Source: Paracoccaceae bacterium (GTDB lineage: Bacteria > Pseudomonadota > Alphaproteobacteria > Rhodobacterales > Rhodobacteraceae). Taken from it: a stretch of DNA of 50,166 nt. How positions within the stretch are numbered: position 1 is the first letter of the stretch; every line of letters begins with the position of its first letter. Shown here piece by piece: positions 25,880-33,369 of the stretch. A program made the translations under genes and the position numbers. The stretch lies in NCBI GenBank assembly GCA_019911965.1, contig JAIOJF010000030.1, positions 1 through 50,166 of the forward strand, written 5' to 3'. The notes beneath the pieces were generated by a model. That model was given only the letters and a program-made list of their open reading frames with translations, had not been told where the DNA came from and did not search any database.

Positions 25880-26716
25880 ATGCCCGATCACCAGCACCCC
25901 CTGTGGCAACCGATGCGCAGTTCAATCATGGTCTCGGTCAGGGATGACAGCGACCTGCCCGCCGCCTATCGGTGGCTGTACAAGCACCATGTCAATGACA
26001 GCATCTCGCAATTCGCCCCCTATGTGACGAAATACGCCACCTATCGCGCCCTTCCCCTGCCAAAGGCCGGCGAAGATTTCGGCACCTATAATTTCATCAT
26101 GACCGAACATTACTGGCTGATCGACCCGTTCAACGGTTCTAAAACCGGTGCACCTGCCGGATTGGCATTCAATGAGCATTTCACCGACGAATATCTTGAA
26201 ATAACGCGTCAGCCAACCGGCATGGGATTGCGCCCGACCAGTTGGATGGGGTCACGCGATGGCTACCACCCGACCGCGTTCACCTTCCTGCCCCTGTTTT
26301 GGGAGGACGACTTCAAGGGCAGGCGATCCGTTGAAGATGGCCCCAATTATCGCTGGCAGTTTACCTTTGCCTATCCCGAGGGGGTTTCCTGCGATCAGGG
26401 CGATCAATGGTTCCGGCACGAGTTTGCCCCGGCGATTTGCGATCTGCCGCAGGTAACCCGCTTTTTCTCCAGCCGGGTTCTGAACAACCCGCGGAAATCG
26501 CCGTTTCACCGTTTCGCCGAGATCTGGTTTGAAAACAGCCGCGAATGGGAAGCAGCGATTGCAACCGTCAGAAACACGGTCCGGAAGCCGGACTGGGCGA
26601 CCTATGATGAGTTCCCGTTCTTTGAACCTTACAAGGATTTCGTCGGCGTTTTCCTGTTGGATCGGCCGGAATCCGATCATCTTCAGCAATTTCGCGGTTA
26701 TGTCACCACACGCTGA
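25880..26716 (+). CDS. EthD-like dimeric alpha/beta-barrel protein, function unknown
   Basis: This 278-residue protein is not recognised with certainty. Two half-repeats look EthD/ABM-like: SSIMVSVRDDSDLPAAYRWL at the front and DQWFRHEFAPAICDLPQV in the second half, each followed by strand-rich aromatic sequence. The ribosome site before the ATG is weak. The gene sits between a LysR gene and a PhlG-like gene. Small barrels of this type often act in polyketide or phenol metabolism as cyclases, monooxygenases or decarboxylases. The role here is open. Confidence 0.55.
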   Translation: MPDHQHPLWQPMRSSIMVSVRDDSDLPAAYRWLYKHHVNDSISQFAPYVTKYATYRALPLPKAGEDFGTYNFIMTEHYWLIDPFNGSKTGAPAGLAFNEHFTDEYLEITRQPTGMGLRPTSWMGSRDGYHPTAFTFLPLFWEDDFKGRRSVEDGPNYRWQFTFAYPEGVSCDQGDQWFRHEFAPAICDLPQVTRFFSSRVLNNPRKSPFHRFAEIWFENSREWEAAIATVRNTVRKPDWATYDEFPFFEPYKDFVGVFLLDRPESDHLQQFRGYVTTR

Positions 26717-26748
26717 ATTGCCCGAAACAGACAATACCGGAGGAACAT

Positions 26749-27372
26749 TTGGAATACACCGTCACGCATGATGATCTGGGAACCCATCTCGACTGGTCGC
26801 TGGAGGGCGTCACCGCCCATGAGGTTGACTGGTTCTGGAGCAATATGGAGAAGTGTTTCATCCTCTGGCACCCCGAACAGCATGAAACACTGAGTTGGCC
26901 CGTACCCCCGGTTCACGGCAACCCGATCGGGGCGATCCACAATGCGCCGCAAACCTGGGATGATGGTCGCAGGCAGGATCTCTACATTCGCTTTGAAGCG
27001 ATCGAATGGCTGAAGCCGGAACTCCGCGATGTGATTGCGCATGACCATGTGATTATCGCGGCAGGGCTGGGTTTCGGGGATGAGGCGCTGGAAAAGGCCG
27101 ACCCGATGGGATATCGCCTGCATCAGTGGAGCAAGTCCGATCGCGGCATCACGGGAAAATCGTCCGCCCTGCCGACGCGCATTCCCGAAACGGTTGAGCA
27201 GGGAAAAATCTGGGCCGCACATTGCGCCCAGGAGATCGGCAACTGGGAAGTATTCCTGCCGCAGCTTTACCGGCTCTACAAGGTGGTTACGGATACCCGG
27301 CGCAACCCGTGCAGCGACATGACGGTCGAGGGCAAGGGACGCAACGCATATTACAAGTTTATCAGCGCCTGA
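26749..27372 (+). CDS. Short PhlG-like (DAPG-hydrolase family) protein
   Basis: This 207-residue protein resembles the fold of 2,4-diacetylphloroglucinol hydrolase PhlG. It shares VDWFWSNMEKCFILWHPEQHE near residues 26-46 (quoted in part: WFWSNMEKCFILWHPEQH), and has an HxxxE pair in AAHCAQEIGNWE (H158, E162) where PhlG places two Zn ligands. It is about 80-90 residues shorter than PhlG and lacks the N-terminal extension. PhlG cuts the C-C bond between an acetyl group and a phloroglucinol ring. It lies 32 bases downstream of the EthD-like gene. Family assignment is from motif recognition; substrate unknown. Confidence 0.65.
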   Translation: MEYTVTHDDLGTHLDWSLEGVTAHEVDWFWSNMEKCFILWHPEQHETLSWPVPPVHGNPIGAIHNAPQTWDDGRRQDLYIRFEAIEWLKPELRDVIAHDHVIIAAGLGFGDEALEKADPMGYRLHQWSKSDRGITGKSSALPTRIPETVEQGKIWAAHCAQEIGNWEVFLPQLYRLYKVVTDTRRNPCSDMTVEGKGRNAYYKFISA

Positions 27373-27397
27373 TCCGGGAACGGAAATTTTGCCGAAA

Positions 27398-27544
27398 ATG
27401 GCCCCCCTGTCTGCCAGGGCGCGTTGCGTTCGATCAGTATCGCGCATTCACCCGATGACCCGAGGCAGCGTTTGCGCAGGCAAATGCGTTCGGGGCATCG
27501 GGTGAATTCGATTTGACGCAACATGCCCTGGACAGGAGGGCCAT
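27398..27544. repeat. 147-bp imperfect palindrome between convergent genes
   Basis: The two halves are imperfect inverted copies with small gaps. Matching blocks, from the outside in, are ATGGCCC, CCTGTC, CAGGGC, GTTGCGT, a perfect 12-mer ATTCACCCGATG (27446-27457, complement at 27496-27507) and CCCGA. It occupies most of the gap between the stops at 27372 and 27586, so its RNA could fold into one long hairpin in either direction and terminate both transcripts. A MITE-like mobile element is an alternative. Confidence 0.75.
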
Positions 27545-27585
27545 ATTGTCATGGCATTGCAGTCAGCCGCAAAGGCTGGTCGGCC

Positions 27586-28482
27586 TCATGCCTCCATCCG
27601 GCCACCGAATTCAGCGTAGATGCGCGGCAGGAAATACTTGAACCGCGTGAACTCCTTCACGTTGTGGCGCGCCAGGCCCTGAATTGCCTCGACCGGCACC
27701 GAAATCCCCGGCGGCAGTGACAATTCGGGCGTGCCATTCGACAGGCGATACCCCATCCAGAACCGCGTGCGATGCTCCAGCCCGTCAGGGTGCTGACGGA
27801 AAATGTGGCACATCATGGCCGGTGCAGTGATCGACATATCGGTCTTGTCAACCGTAACCGCCCAGCCTTGCCCGCCGGCAAAGGCGGAAACGAACGGTTC
27901 CTTGAAACGGCTTGTGTCAAACCCGAAACTGGTTGGCGACAGGAAATTGATATCAATGTTTTCCATGCCGCAATTGCAGTCTTCGGTGACATGGTGGATC
28001 TGCCCCCAGTTCTTTTCCGCAAACGGTACCGCAGGATCCAGCAGGCGTTTGCGCGCCTCGGGGCTGACCATGATGCCGCCATGTTGCGGCGGATACCAGA
28101 TGCGATAGCGCAGATCTTCCAGCGCGTGCCATGCAAACCACCAGTCGATCATGTCGGCGGTGATTTCCGGATAAATGATACGGTTGGCGATGAATCCGGC
28201 ACCGTTTTCAAGATTGCACCAGCCAATTTCAACATCCAGATCGCCGGGATTCAACAGATCGTTCATCTGGTGCGGCTCGATGGCCAGTGCCGGATCGCAG
28301 GGCTTGTCCATCTTCCCCAGATGTACGGGATCGGGTTCGGGGATTTCCTCGTAATAATACTTGGAAAACGGCCTCGCCTCTTCCTCCGGGGTCAGCGGCG
28401 GGCGCAGGGATTTGGCTTTGGTTGACGCGTACCAGTCGGCGAAATTCTTCTGGGCGCGGATTTCTGCGGTAGCGGTCGGCAT
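27586..28482 (-). CDS. PhlG-like (2,4-diacetylphloroglucinol hydrolase family) C-C hydrolase
   Basis: This 298-residue protein matches PhlG in size and key segments: EIGWCNLENGAGFIANRII, MIDWWFAWHALEDLRYRIWY and YPPQHGG, then HHVTEDCNCG and a late HxxxE in ARHNVKEFTRF (H273, E277). PhlG binds Zn through two His and two Glu residues; H134, E167, H273 and E277 are the candidates here. The ATG at 28482 has AGGAG upstream; the longer in-frame extension is rejected. It would hydrolyse an acyl-aryl C-C bond in an acylphenol. It follows the EthD gene in the same operon. Confidence 0.8.
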   Translation of the reverse strand: MPTATAEIRAQKNFADWYASTKAKSLRPPLTPEEEARPFSKYYYEEIPEPDPVHLGKMDKPCDPALAIEPHQMNDLLNPGDLDVEIGWCNLENGAGFIANRIIYPEITADMIDWWFAWHALEDLRYRIWYPPQHGGIMVSPEARKRLLDPAVPFAEKNWGQIHHVTEDCNCGMENIDINFLSPTSFGFDTSRFKEPFVSAFAGGQGWAVTVDKTDMSITAPAMMCHIFRQHPDGLEHRTRFWMGYRLSNGTPELSLPPGISVPVEAIQGLARHNVKEFTRFKYFLPRIYAEFGGRMEA

Positions 28483-28502
28483 CTTTATGGCTCCTCTGGT
28501 TC

Positions 28503-29288
28503 TCAGGCGTCCTGGGGGGTGTCGCGGATGATCACAACCTGCCGGGTGTAAAGGTAAAACGACTTCGACCAATTGGCGAAGGTCGTCGGATAGGCTTGCA
28601 TCGCCTCGAAATATTGGCGAAATGCGCCGACCTGTTCGATCGTGTCAAACCAGTGGCTGACCACCAGATCGTAAACCGGCGGATCGACCATTTTGAAATG
28701 CGCACGCGCCGCACCGTCGTTGTCGTTGATGCGGCAACGCTTGTTCATCACGCAGCGGCGCAACTGTTCCTTTGCATAGGGCGCATTTTCCATCGCGAAC
28801 GCATGCGCCTTACGCCAGTGCATGAGGTAATCCTCAAGAAACATGCTGTCATCCCGCATGATATATTGCAGCACCTTCATGCCACCCACACCCTTGACGA
28901 TGCCAAGGCCCGGATTGAAGCTTGGCACCGGGTTTGGCACCGCCACCTCCTCTTCTTCGGCCATGACGATGATGTTGGTGCATTCATCGGCAAAGAACTT
29001 GCCATCCTGCGAGGCGGCTGATGGAACGGCAGGTTCCAGCGTTTCCATCATGTCGCGAAAGTTGTCGAACCCAAGCTCGACAACCGCATCACGGTTTGCC
29101 ACCTGCTGGTGATTTGCATCCGCCAGTACGCCAAACGCACCATCAATCACATGGTTCTGCACATAGGTATTGATCTTGAATCGCTCCTGACGGGCGATGG
29201 TACCGTGATAGAATTCGATATATCGCTGATACTCCGCCCTTGTCAGGCCGGGGCGCCGCCGCGAGGCCGCCATCAATTTGATCGCCAT
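28503..29288 (-). CDS. EthD domain-containing protein (two repeats)
   Basis: This 261-residue protein has two EthD-type ferredoxin-like halves. The first is LMAASRRRPGLTRAEYQRYI...YHGTI, and the second is VLQYIMRDDSMFLEDYLMHW followed by RRCVMNKRCR. Each half has the conserved His near its first helix. The ATG at 29288 has GAGAGGA upstream; the 65-codon extension to 29483 is unlikely. EthD-like proteins support oxidative degradation of ethers and phenols, and some act as decarboxylases. It precedes the PhlG-like gene by 20 bases. Confidence 0.78.
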   Translation of the reverse strand: MAIKLMAASRRRPGLTRAEYQRYIEFYHGTIARQERFKINTYVQNHVIDGAFGVLADANHQQVANRDAVVELGFDNFRDMMETLEPAVPSAASQDGKFFADECTNIIVMAEEEEVAVPNPVPSFNPGLGIVKGVGGMKVLQYIMRDDSMFLEDYLMHWRKAHAFAMENAPYAKEQLRRCVMNKRCRINDNDGAARAHFKMVDPPVYDLVVSHWFDTIEQVGAFRQYFEAMQAYPTTFANWSKSFYLYTRQVVIIRDTPQDA

Positions 29289-29601
29289 GATTTTCCTCTC
29301 CCAATCTCCACGAGATGTCCCGACAAATTTATTGCTGGCACCGGGTTTGAGAAGTCGTTTCTGTGGAGATCGGGTATCAACCGAACGGATCAGTAAACGT
29401 GACAGCCAATGGATCCCGCGACCGGCCGGATGAAACGCAAGAAGGGCCAGGCGGACCGCAGCAGGAAAGTTGACCTGCGCCAATATCCCTGACAGCGACC
29501 GCTATTCACCAGTCAAATTTCCGCTATCACAACTATGGATTTGTTCGCATCCAAGGCCGCCGATAGGCTTGCGAAAACATGATGCGCAAACAGGAGGAAT
29601 T
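29289..29601. other. Divergent promoter region between EthD and flavin-monooxygenase genes
   Basis: This 313-base stretch has no supported gene. It separates divergent start codons at 29288 (minus) and 29602 (plus) and contains the candidate LysR-box region at 29502-29547. No other strong repeats were noticed. Confidence 0.6.
29502..29547 (+). promoter_or_regulatory. Candidate LysR-box region, copy 2
   Basis: This stretch matches 25767-25812 at 32 of 46 positions without gaps, including CTATTC, CAGTCAAAT, TATCA and ATTTGT. It lies 55 bases before the monooxygenase ATG and about 214 before the divergent EthD start, consistent with activation of one or both operons by a LysR protein. Confidence 0.55.
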
Positions 29602-30642
29602 ATGCGGTTTTCCTATATCGGCGGCCCACGACAGCGGCCCGATCTGAAACAGCCCGCAAAAGAGGCGTGGCAGAATTTCGTTGATGACGGCCTGCGCGCA
29701 GAAAAGCTGGGGTTTGATTCATTCTTTATTGGAGAACACCATTTCTGCTTTGCCTCTGGTAACAGCTCACCCTTCGTGATGCTGGCCGAAGTCGCGGCAC
29801 GTACCGAACGCATTCGCGTTGGCACCTCCATCACCTGCCTGCCGTTTCACAACCCCTTGCGCGTCGCCGAAGACATTGCGGCGGTCGATATCGTATCCAA
29901 AGGACGGTTTGATTTCGGCTTTGGCGTCGGCTCGCAATATCGCGAGTTCCACACCTTTGGCATTCCTTACAAAGACCGTTTCGCCCGCACCTGGGAAGCC
30001 GTCGACATCATTGAACGCTGTCTGAGCGGCATCGAGGAAGAATTCTCGCACGCGGGCAAGTACTATAATTTCCCTGATATCCGCTGGATCATCCCGCCCT
30101 ATCAGGAAAAGGTGCCGTTCTTTTGGGGTGGTTTCGGCCCGCAAGGTGTGAAACGCGCCGCTGAACGTGGCTTCAACCTGGTCGCGCCGGATGTCACCGG
30201 CATGTTCTGCAAGACAATCCGTGAAAGCGGCGGCAAGCCTGAGGACAAGTTTATCGGCTTCGCCCACCACTTGGCCGTCGGCAAGACCCGCGAGGCGGCG
30301 TTTGAAGCGATTGCCGAGCCATCCCTGTGGGTGAACAACATCTATGCAACGCGACGCGAGCTGGACGGCAGCTATCCACCGGAATCCAACCGCATCAGCA
30401 TGGAGGCCTTCCGCAAGGGCCATGCCGAAGGCAAACCGGTCGGCATGTTCGCCCCCATTGCCGGCACGGTCGAGGACGTTATCGAACGGTTCCTGCCCAT
30501 CGTGCGCGGCGAAACGGGCCTTATCAACCACATCATGCTTGAGTTCCGCCCGCCCGGAACAAAAACCGCCGATGTTGAACGTTCCATGACATTGTTCGCC
30601 AAAGAGGTCATGCCGGTGCTGAAAGCCGAAGCGAAATACTGA
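29602..30642 (+). CDS. LLM-class (luciferase-like) flavin-dependent monooxygenase
   Basis: This 346-residue bacterial-luciferase-fold protein has FDSFFIGEHHFCFASGNSSP, RIRVGTSITCLPFHNPLRVA, GRFDFGFGVGSQYREF and the FFWGGFGPQGVKRAAERGFN phosphate-binding region. An ideal AGGAGG site precedes the ATG at 29602; the longer in-frame ORF start at 29470 is inside the promoter region. Such enzymes use reduced FMN and oxygen for hydroxylation or Baeyer-Villiger reactions. With PhlG-like neighbours, oxidation of an acylphenol or derived ketone is plausible. A flavin reductase was not found in the window. Confidence 0.9.
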   Translation: MRFSYIGGPRQRPDLKQPAKEAWQNFVDDGLRAEKLGFDSFFIGEHHFCFASGNSSPFVMLAEVAARTERIRVGTSITCLPFHNPLRVAEDIAAVDIVSKGRFDFGFGVGSQYREFHTFGIPYKDRFARTWEAVDIIERCLSGIEEEFSHAGKYYNFPDIRWIIPPYQEKVPFFWGGFGPQGVKRAAERGFNLVAPDVTGMFCKTIRESGGKPEDKFIGFAHHLAVGKTREAAFEAIAEPSLWVNNIYATRRELDGSYPPESNRISMEAFRKGHAEGKPVGMFAPIAGTVEDVIERFLPIVRGETGLINHIMLEFRPPGTKTADVERSMTLFAKEVMPVLKAEAKY

Positions 30643-30772
30643 AGTTTCGCGGTTTCAGCCTGGTCTCTATCCTGCTGCGCAACAATCGTTCCTGCATTCT
30701 TGTGGTGCGACAGGTCGCAACCTTCGGCCAGAGCGTCAAACTTCTGGCCGAATGCACTGGCGGCCTGGCGCA

Positions 30773-30871
30773 GGCATCCCGGTTCGCAAGCAACGCAAGG
30801 CAGCAATCCGATGCGGCAAGCGGCGCTACAGATGCCGCAACCGCATCGAGATCATGTTCGCCAGGCTCAAG
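30773..30871 (+). pseudogene. IS5-like transposase fragment
   Basis: About 33 codons encode GIPVRKQRKAAIRCGKRRYR and then CRNRIEIMFARLK, which matches the C-terminal catalytic region of IS5-family transposases (KRRYKRRNRIEIMFGRLKDW). Both sides are unrelated sequence. It marks an old insertion or recombination junction between the luciferase-like gene and the FAH-family gene, whose transcripts converge here. The rest of the 250-base gap holds nothing recognised. Confidence 0.65.
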
Positions 30872-30892
30872 CCACATCTCACCGCCGGCATC

Positions 30893-31861
30893 CTATCCTT
30901 TCAGCGCCACGACCCGCTGGTTGATTTCCCCGAAGACCGGCGCGTCTTCGCGCGTTCTGCATTCCATTCGCACGCAATCGCCAAAGGACATGTAGGCGGT
31001 TTCGGCGGCCCCCTTGTCCAGCAACTCGATCCCGCGCCGTTCCGCGATGCAGGATGATCCGATGTCCCGGAAATTGCTGTTTGAAACGGTGCCGGACCCG
31101 ATGATCGTGCCTGCAACGAGATGTCTGGTTCTTGCCGCATGGGCGACCAGTTCATCGAATCCATAGGACATTTCAAAACCTTCCGCCGCGCCAAACCGGG
31201 CACCATTGAAGTCAACGACCAAAGGCAGATCAACCCGCGCGTCCCGCCAGGCATCGCCCAGTTCATCCGGCGTCACTGCAACCGGAGCCATCGAACAGGC
31301 GGGCTTGGCCTGAACCCAGCCAAAGCCGGTTTTCATCTCGATCGGGGCCAGCGTGCGCAAGGACCAGTCGTTGATCTGCACGACAAGACGGATATGGCCT
31401 CGGGCGGTTACGACATCGGTTGCCATCGGCACGGCATCACAGATCACCCCGAATTCGCCCTCAAAATCAATGCCATCCGCCTCGCTGGGCAGAGGTACAT
31501 CGGCCGTTGGGGGCAGAAAACGGTCCGACAGGCCCTGATACATAAGCGGCCGCCCTTTCGGGGTCGGGTCCAGTTTGAACACTTTTTGCATCAGATCGCC
31601 GTGGCTGTCATAGGCCGAACCATCCAGCCATTGCCACGCGCGCGGCATCGGCGCGAGGGCTGAACCCGGGTCAAACGCCTCCCCCGCGCCGTCATTGAGC
31701 CGGGCATATTGCGCTTCAAGTTCTGGAGCCAGCGCGGACCAGTCCTCCATCAGCATCTGGAGGGTCAAAACATTGTCGGCTGGTGCGGCCCGCGCCAGGT
31801 CGCGGCTGACCACGTGCAGTCGCCCATCGGCGGTTCCATTGCGCAGGGTTGCAAGTTTCAT
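30893..31861 (-). CDS. Fumarylacetoacetate hydrolase (FAH)-family protein
   Basis: This 322-residue protein has the FAH-family C-terminal fold with metal-site segments GIDFEGEFGVICDA (acidic ligands), VVQINDWSLR, KPACSMAPVAVTPDELG and AGTIIGSGTVSNSN. Members hydrolyse beta-diketone C-C bonds or hydrate and decarboxylate dienoic acids after aromatic ring cleavage. Its start overlaps the epimerase stop (ATGA), and it is the last gene of the operon led by the LysR or FAD-monooxygenase gene. It is a good candidate for processing the ring-cleavage product. Confidence 0.88.
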   Translation of the reverse strand: MKLATLRNGTADGRLHVVSRDLARAAPADNVLTLQMLMEDWSALAPELEAQYARLNDGAGEAFDPGSALAPMPRAWQWLDGSAYDSHGDLMQKVFKLDPTPKGRPLMYQGLSDRFLPPTADVPLPSEADGIDFEGEFGVICDAVPMATDVVTARGHIRLVVQINDWSLRTLAPIEMKTGFGWVQAKPACSMAPVAVTPDELGDAWRDARVDLPLVVDFNGARFGAAEGFEMSYGFDELVAHAARTRHLVAGTIIGSGTVSNSNFRDIGSSCIAERRGIELLDKGAAETAYMSFGDCVRMECRTREDAPVFGEINQRVVALKG

Positions 31862-32754
31862 GTTCGGCTTCCTTGTGACATGGCGTCGTGAATGAGGGAG
31901 TCCAGCCCGTTATCGGGCTTGAAACCCGCGGCCAGACTGTCGCTGAAATCCAAGTGCTGCGCCTGTCCGAAGATGCGCATGATGTCGGCGTCGGGGGCAA
32001 AATCGACTTGTGATGCGCTGTCGGGAAAAGCCTTGTGCAAGCCTGTGACAAGCTCGGCGAATTCGCAGCGAAGCATGGGCAGGGTCAGGCTGCGAACGGG
32101 GCCGAGGCGCTGCGCCAGTGCCGCATGCATGAAGTTGGTGGCAACATTGATTGCCGAACACAGCCATGTCGCTGCCTTCGGCGAAACCGGCAGGGTAATA
32201 TCCTTGCCATCGTGAACGGCCCAAAACACTTGCGACAGGAAGGCCGACCTGAGGGCGGCATCCAGCCCCCTGCGCGCAACGATGCCGCCGGGGCGCAGCG
32301 ATATGCCGTCAATCTCGCCCCGCCTTGTCGCCGTTTCAATCGCGATTTCGGCCATGGCCTTTTGCGCGCCATAAACCATTGTCGGCGCGCGTTCGGATGA
32401 CGTCGCCCCCAAAACCGCCAGTGACGAGGCATAGACAAACCGGGTTCCCGGACGGCAGGCCGCCATCAGGTCGAGTGTGGCGTCAAGATTGACATGGCGC
32501 GCAGCCAATGGATCCGCTTCGGCGGCGGCACCTAGCGTGGCCGCGAGGTGCACCACGATATCCGCGTCGGACGCGGCACCAGAAATTGCCGGGTCCGACA
32601 GATCGCCGACTATTTCGGACAGCCTGGGGTGGCTGATCCCTGTAGAAACACGGTCGGTCGCGATCACATGGTCAAGTCGGAGGTTTGCCAGCGCCAGGTC
32701 CAGAACCGTGCGCCCCAGAAATCCGCTGGCGCCCGTGATGGCCAGCACTGTCAT
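31858..32754 (-). CDS. NAD-dependent epimerase/dehydratase-family protein
   Basis: This 298-residue extended SDR has ITGASGFLGRTVLDLAL at the N-terminus, a YASSLAVLGA strand and MVYGAQKAMAEI with the YxxxK pair intact. It overlaps both neighbours by four bases (cupin upstream, FAH downstream), showing tight coupling. In aromatic pathways, such proteins may reduce or dehydrogenate alcohol or keto side chains; a sugar role is not implied by the context. Confidence 0.85.
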   Translation of the reverse strand: MTVLAITGASGFLGRTVLDLALANLRLDHVIATDRVSTGISHPRLSEIVGDLSDPAISGAASDADIVVHLAATLGAAAEADPLAARHVNLDATLDLMAACRPGTRFVYASSLAVLGATSSERAPTMVYGAQKAMAEIAIETATRRGEIDGISLRPGGIVARRGLDAALRSAFLSQVFWAVHDGKDITLPVSPKAATWLCSAINVATNFMHAALAQRLGPVRSLTLPMLRCEFAELVTGLHKAFPDSASQVDFAPDADIMRIFGQAQHLDFSDSLAAGFKPDNGLDSLIHDAMSQGSRT

Positions 32755-33359
32755 GCGGCGCCGGCCTTCACGAGCGCGTCCTGTTTCGACTGCGCGGCCT
32801 TCAATTCAGGGCTGAATCGCGCATCCGTCAAAATAAAGGCCATGCGGCAAATACCGGACGAGCGGTTGGCCCAGGCATGGATCGTGCCCCGCTGGATGAC
32901 GACATCGCCGGGGCGCAGCGCGACTTCGTCCTCGTCCAGCAGCAAAACGATCTCGCCCGCGATAACGATGCCATAATCCACGCTTTCAGTGCGGTGCATC
33001 AGCGGATGCCGCCCGGGAATCGTGTGTTCGGCGTTTTCGCCAAGTCCGACCGCTTCGAACAAGGTCTTAGCCTGGGTCTTGTCAAAGTCGGGGCCGTTTC
33101 TGCCCTCGGGCGGGATATCGACAATGCGGATGATCGTGCCATTTGCCGGCGGGGCGGTATCGCGGTGCCGGTCGGTCGGCTCGGCTTCGGTGAAGCCCAG
33201 GGGCATCGGCGTTGCATCGGTGTTCCAGATTTCGTGAAACGCCAGCCCCGGCTGCATCGGCGGGCGGATCACATGCGGCAGAGGCCCGCTTTCGGCGACG
33301 ATGGCCTTGCCGGTGGCATCATGTGCCGTGACGATGCGGCGAATGTCGGGAAGGGCCAT
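32751..33359 (-). CDS. Cupin-domain protein
   Basis: This 202-residue protein contains one cupin barrel near residues 120-175, with MHRTESVDYGIVIAGEIVLL and GDVVIQRGTIHAWANRSSG. The metal-type His in HRTESVDYG and RGTIHAW are present, so a mononuclear Fe or Mn site is possible. The N-terminal part contains PPMQPGLAFHEIWNTDATPM. It overlaps the epimerase gene and starts 10 bases after the hydrolase stop. It may be a dioxygenase, an isomerase or a sensing protein; the reaction is not assigned. Confidence 0.75.
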   Translation of the reverse strand: MALPDIRRIVTAHDATGKAIVAESGPLPHVIRPPMQPGLAFHEIWNTDATPMPLGFTEAEPTDRHRDTAPPANGTIIRIVDIPPEGRNGPDFDKTQAKTLFEAVGLGENAEHTIPGRHPLMHRTESVDYGIVIAGEIVLLLDEDEVALRPGDVVIQRGTIHAWANRSSGICRMAFILTDARFSPELKAAQSKQDALVKAGAA

Positions 33360-33369
33360 GTTCCACCTC

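Noticed and set aside
30608-30772. Inverted copy of the IS5-like end before the fragment
   Set aside because: A VATCR-like string on the minus strand hinted at it, but the rest does not match the transposase.
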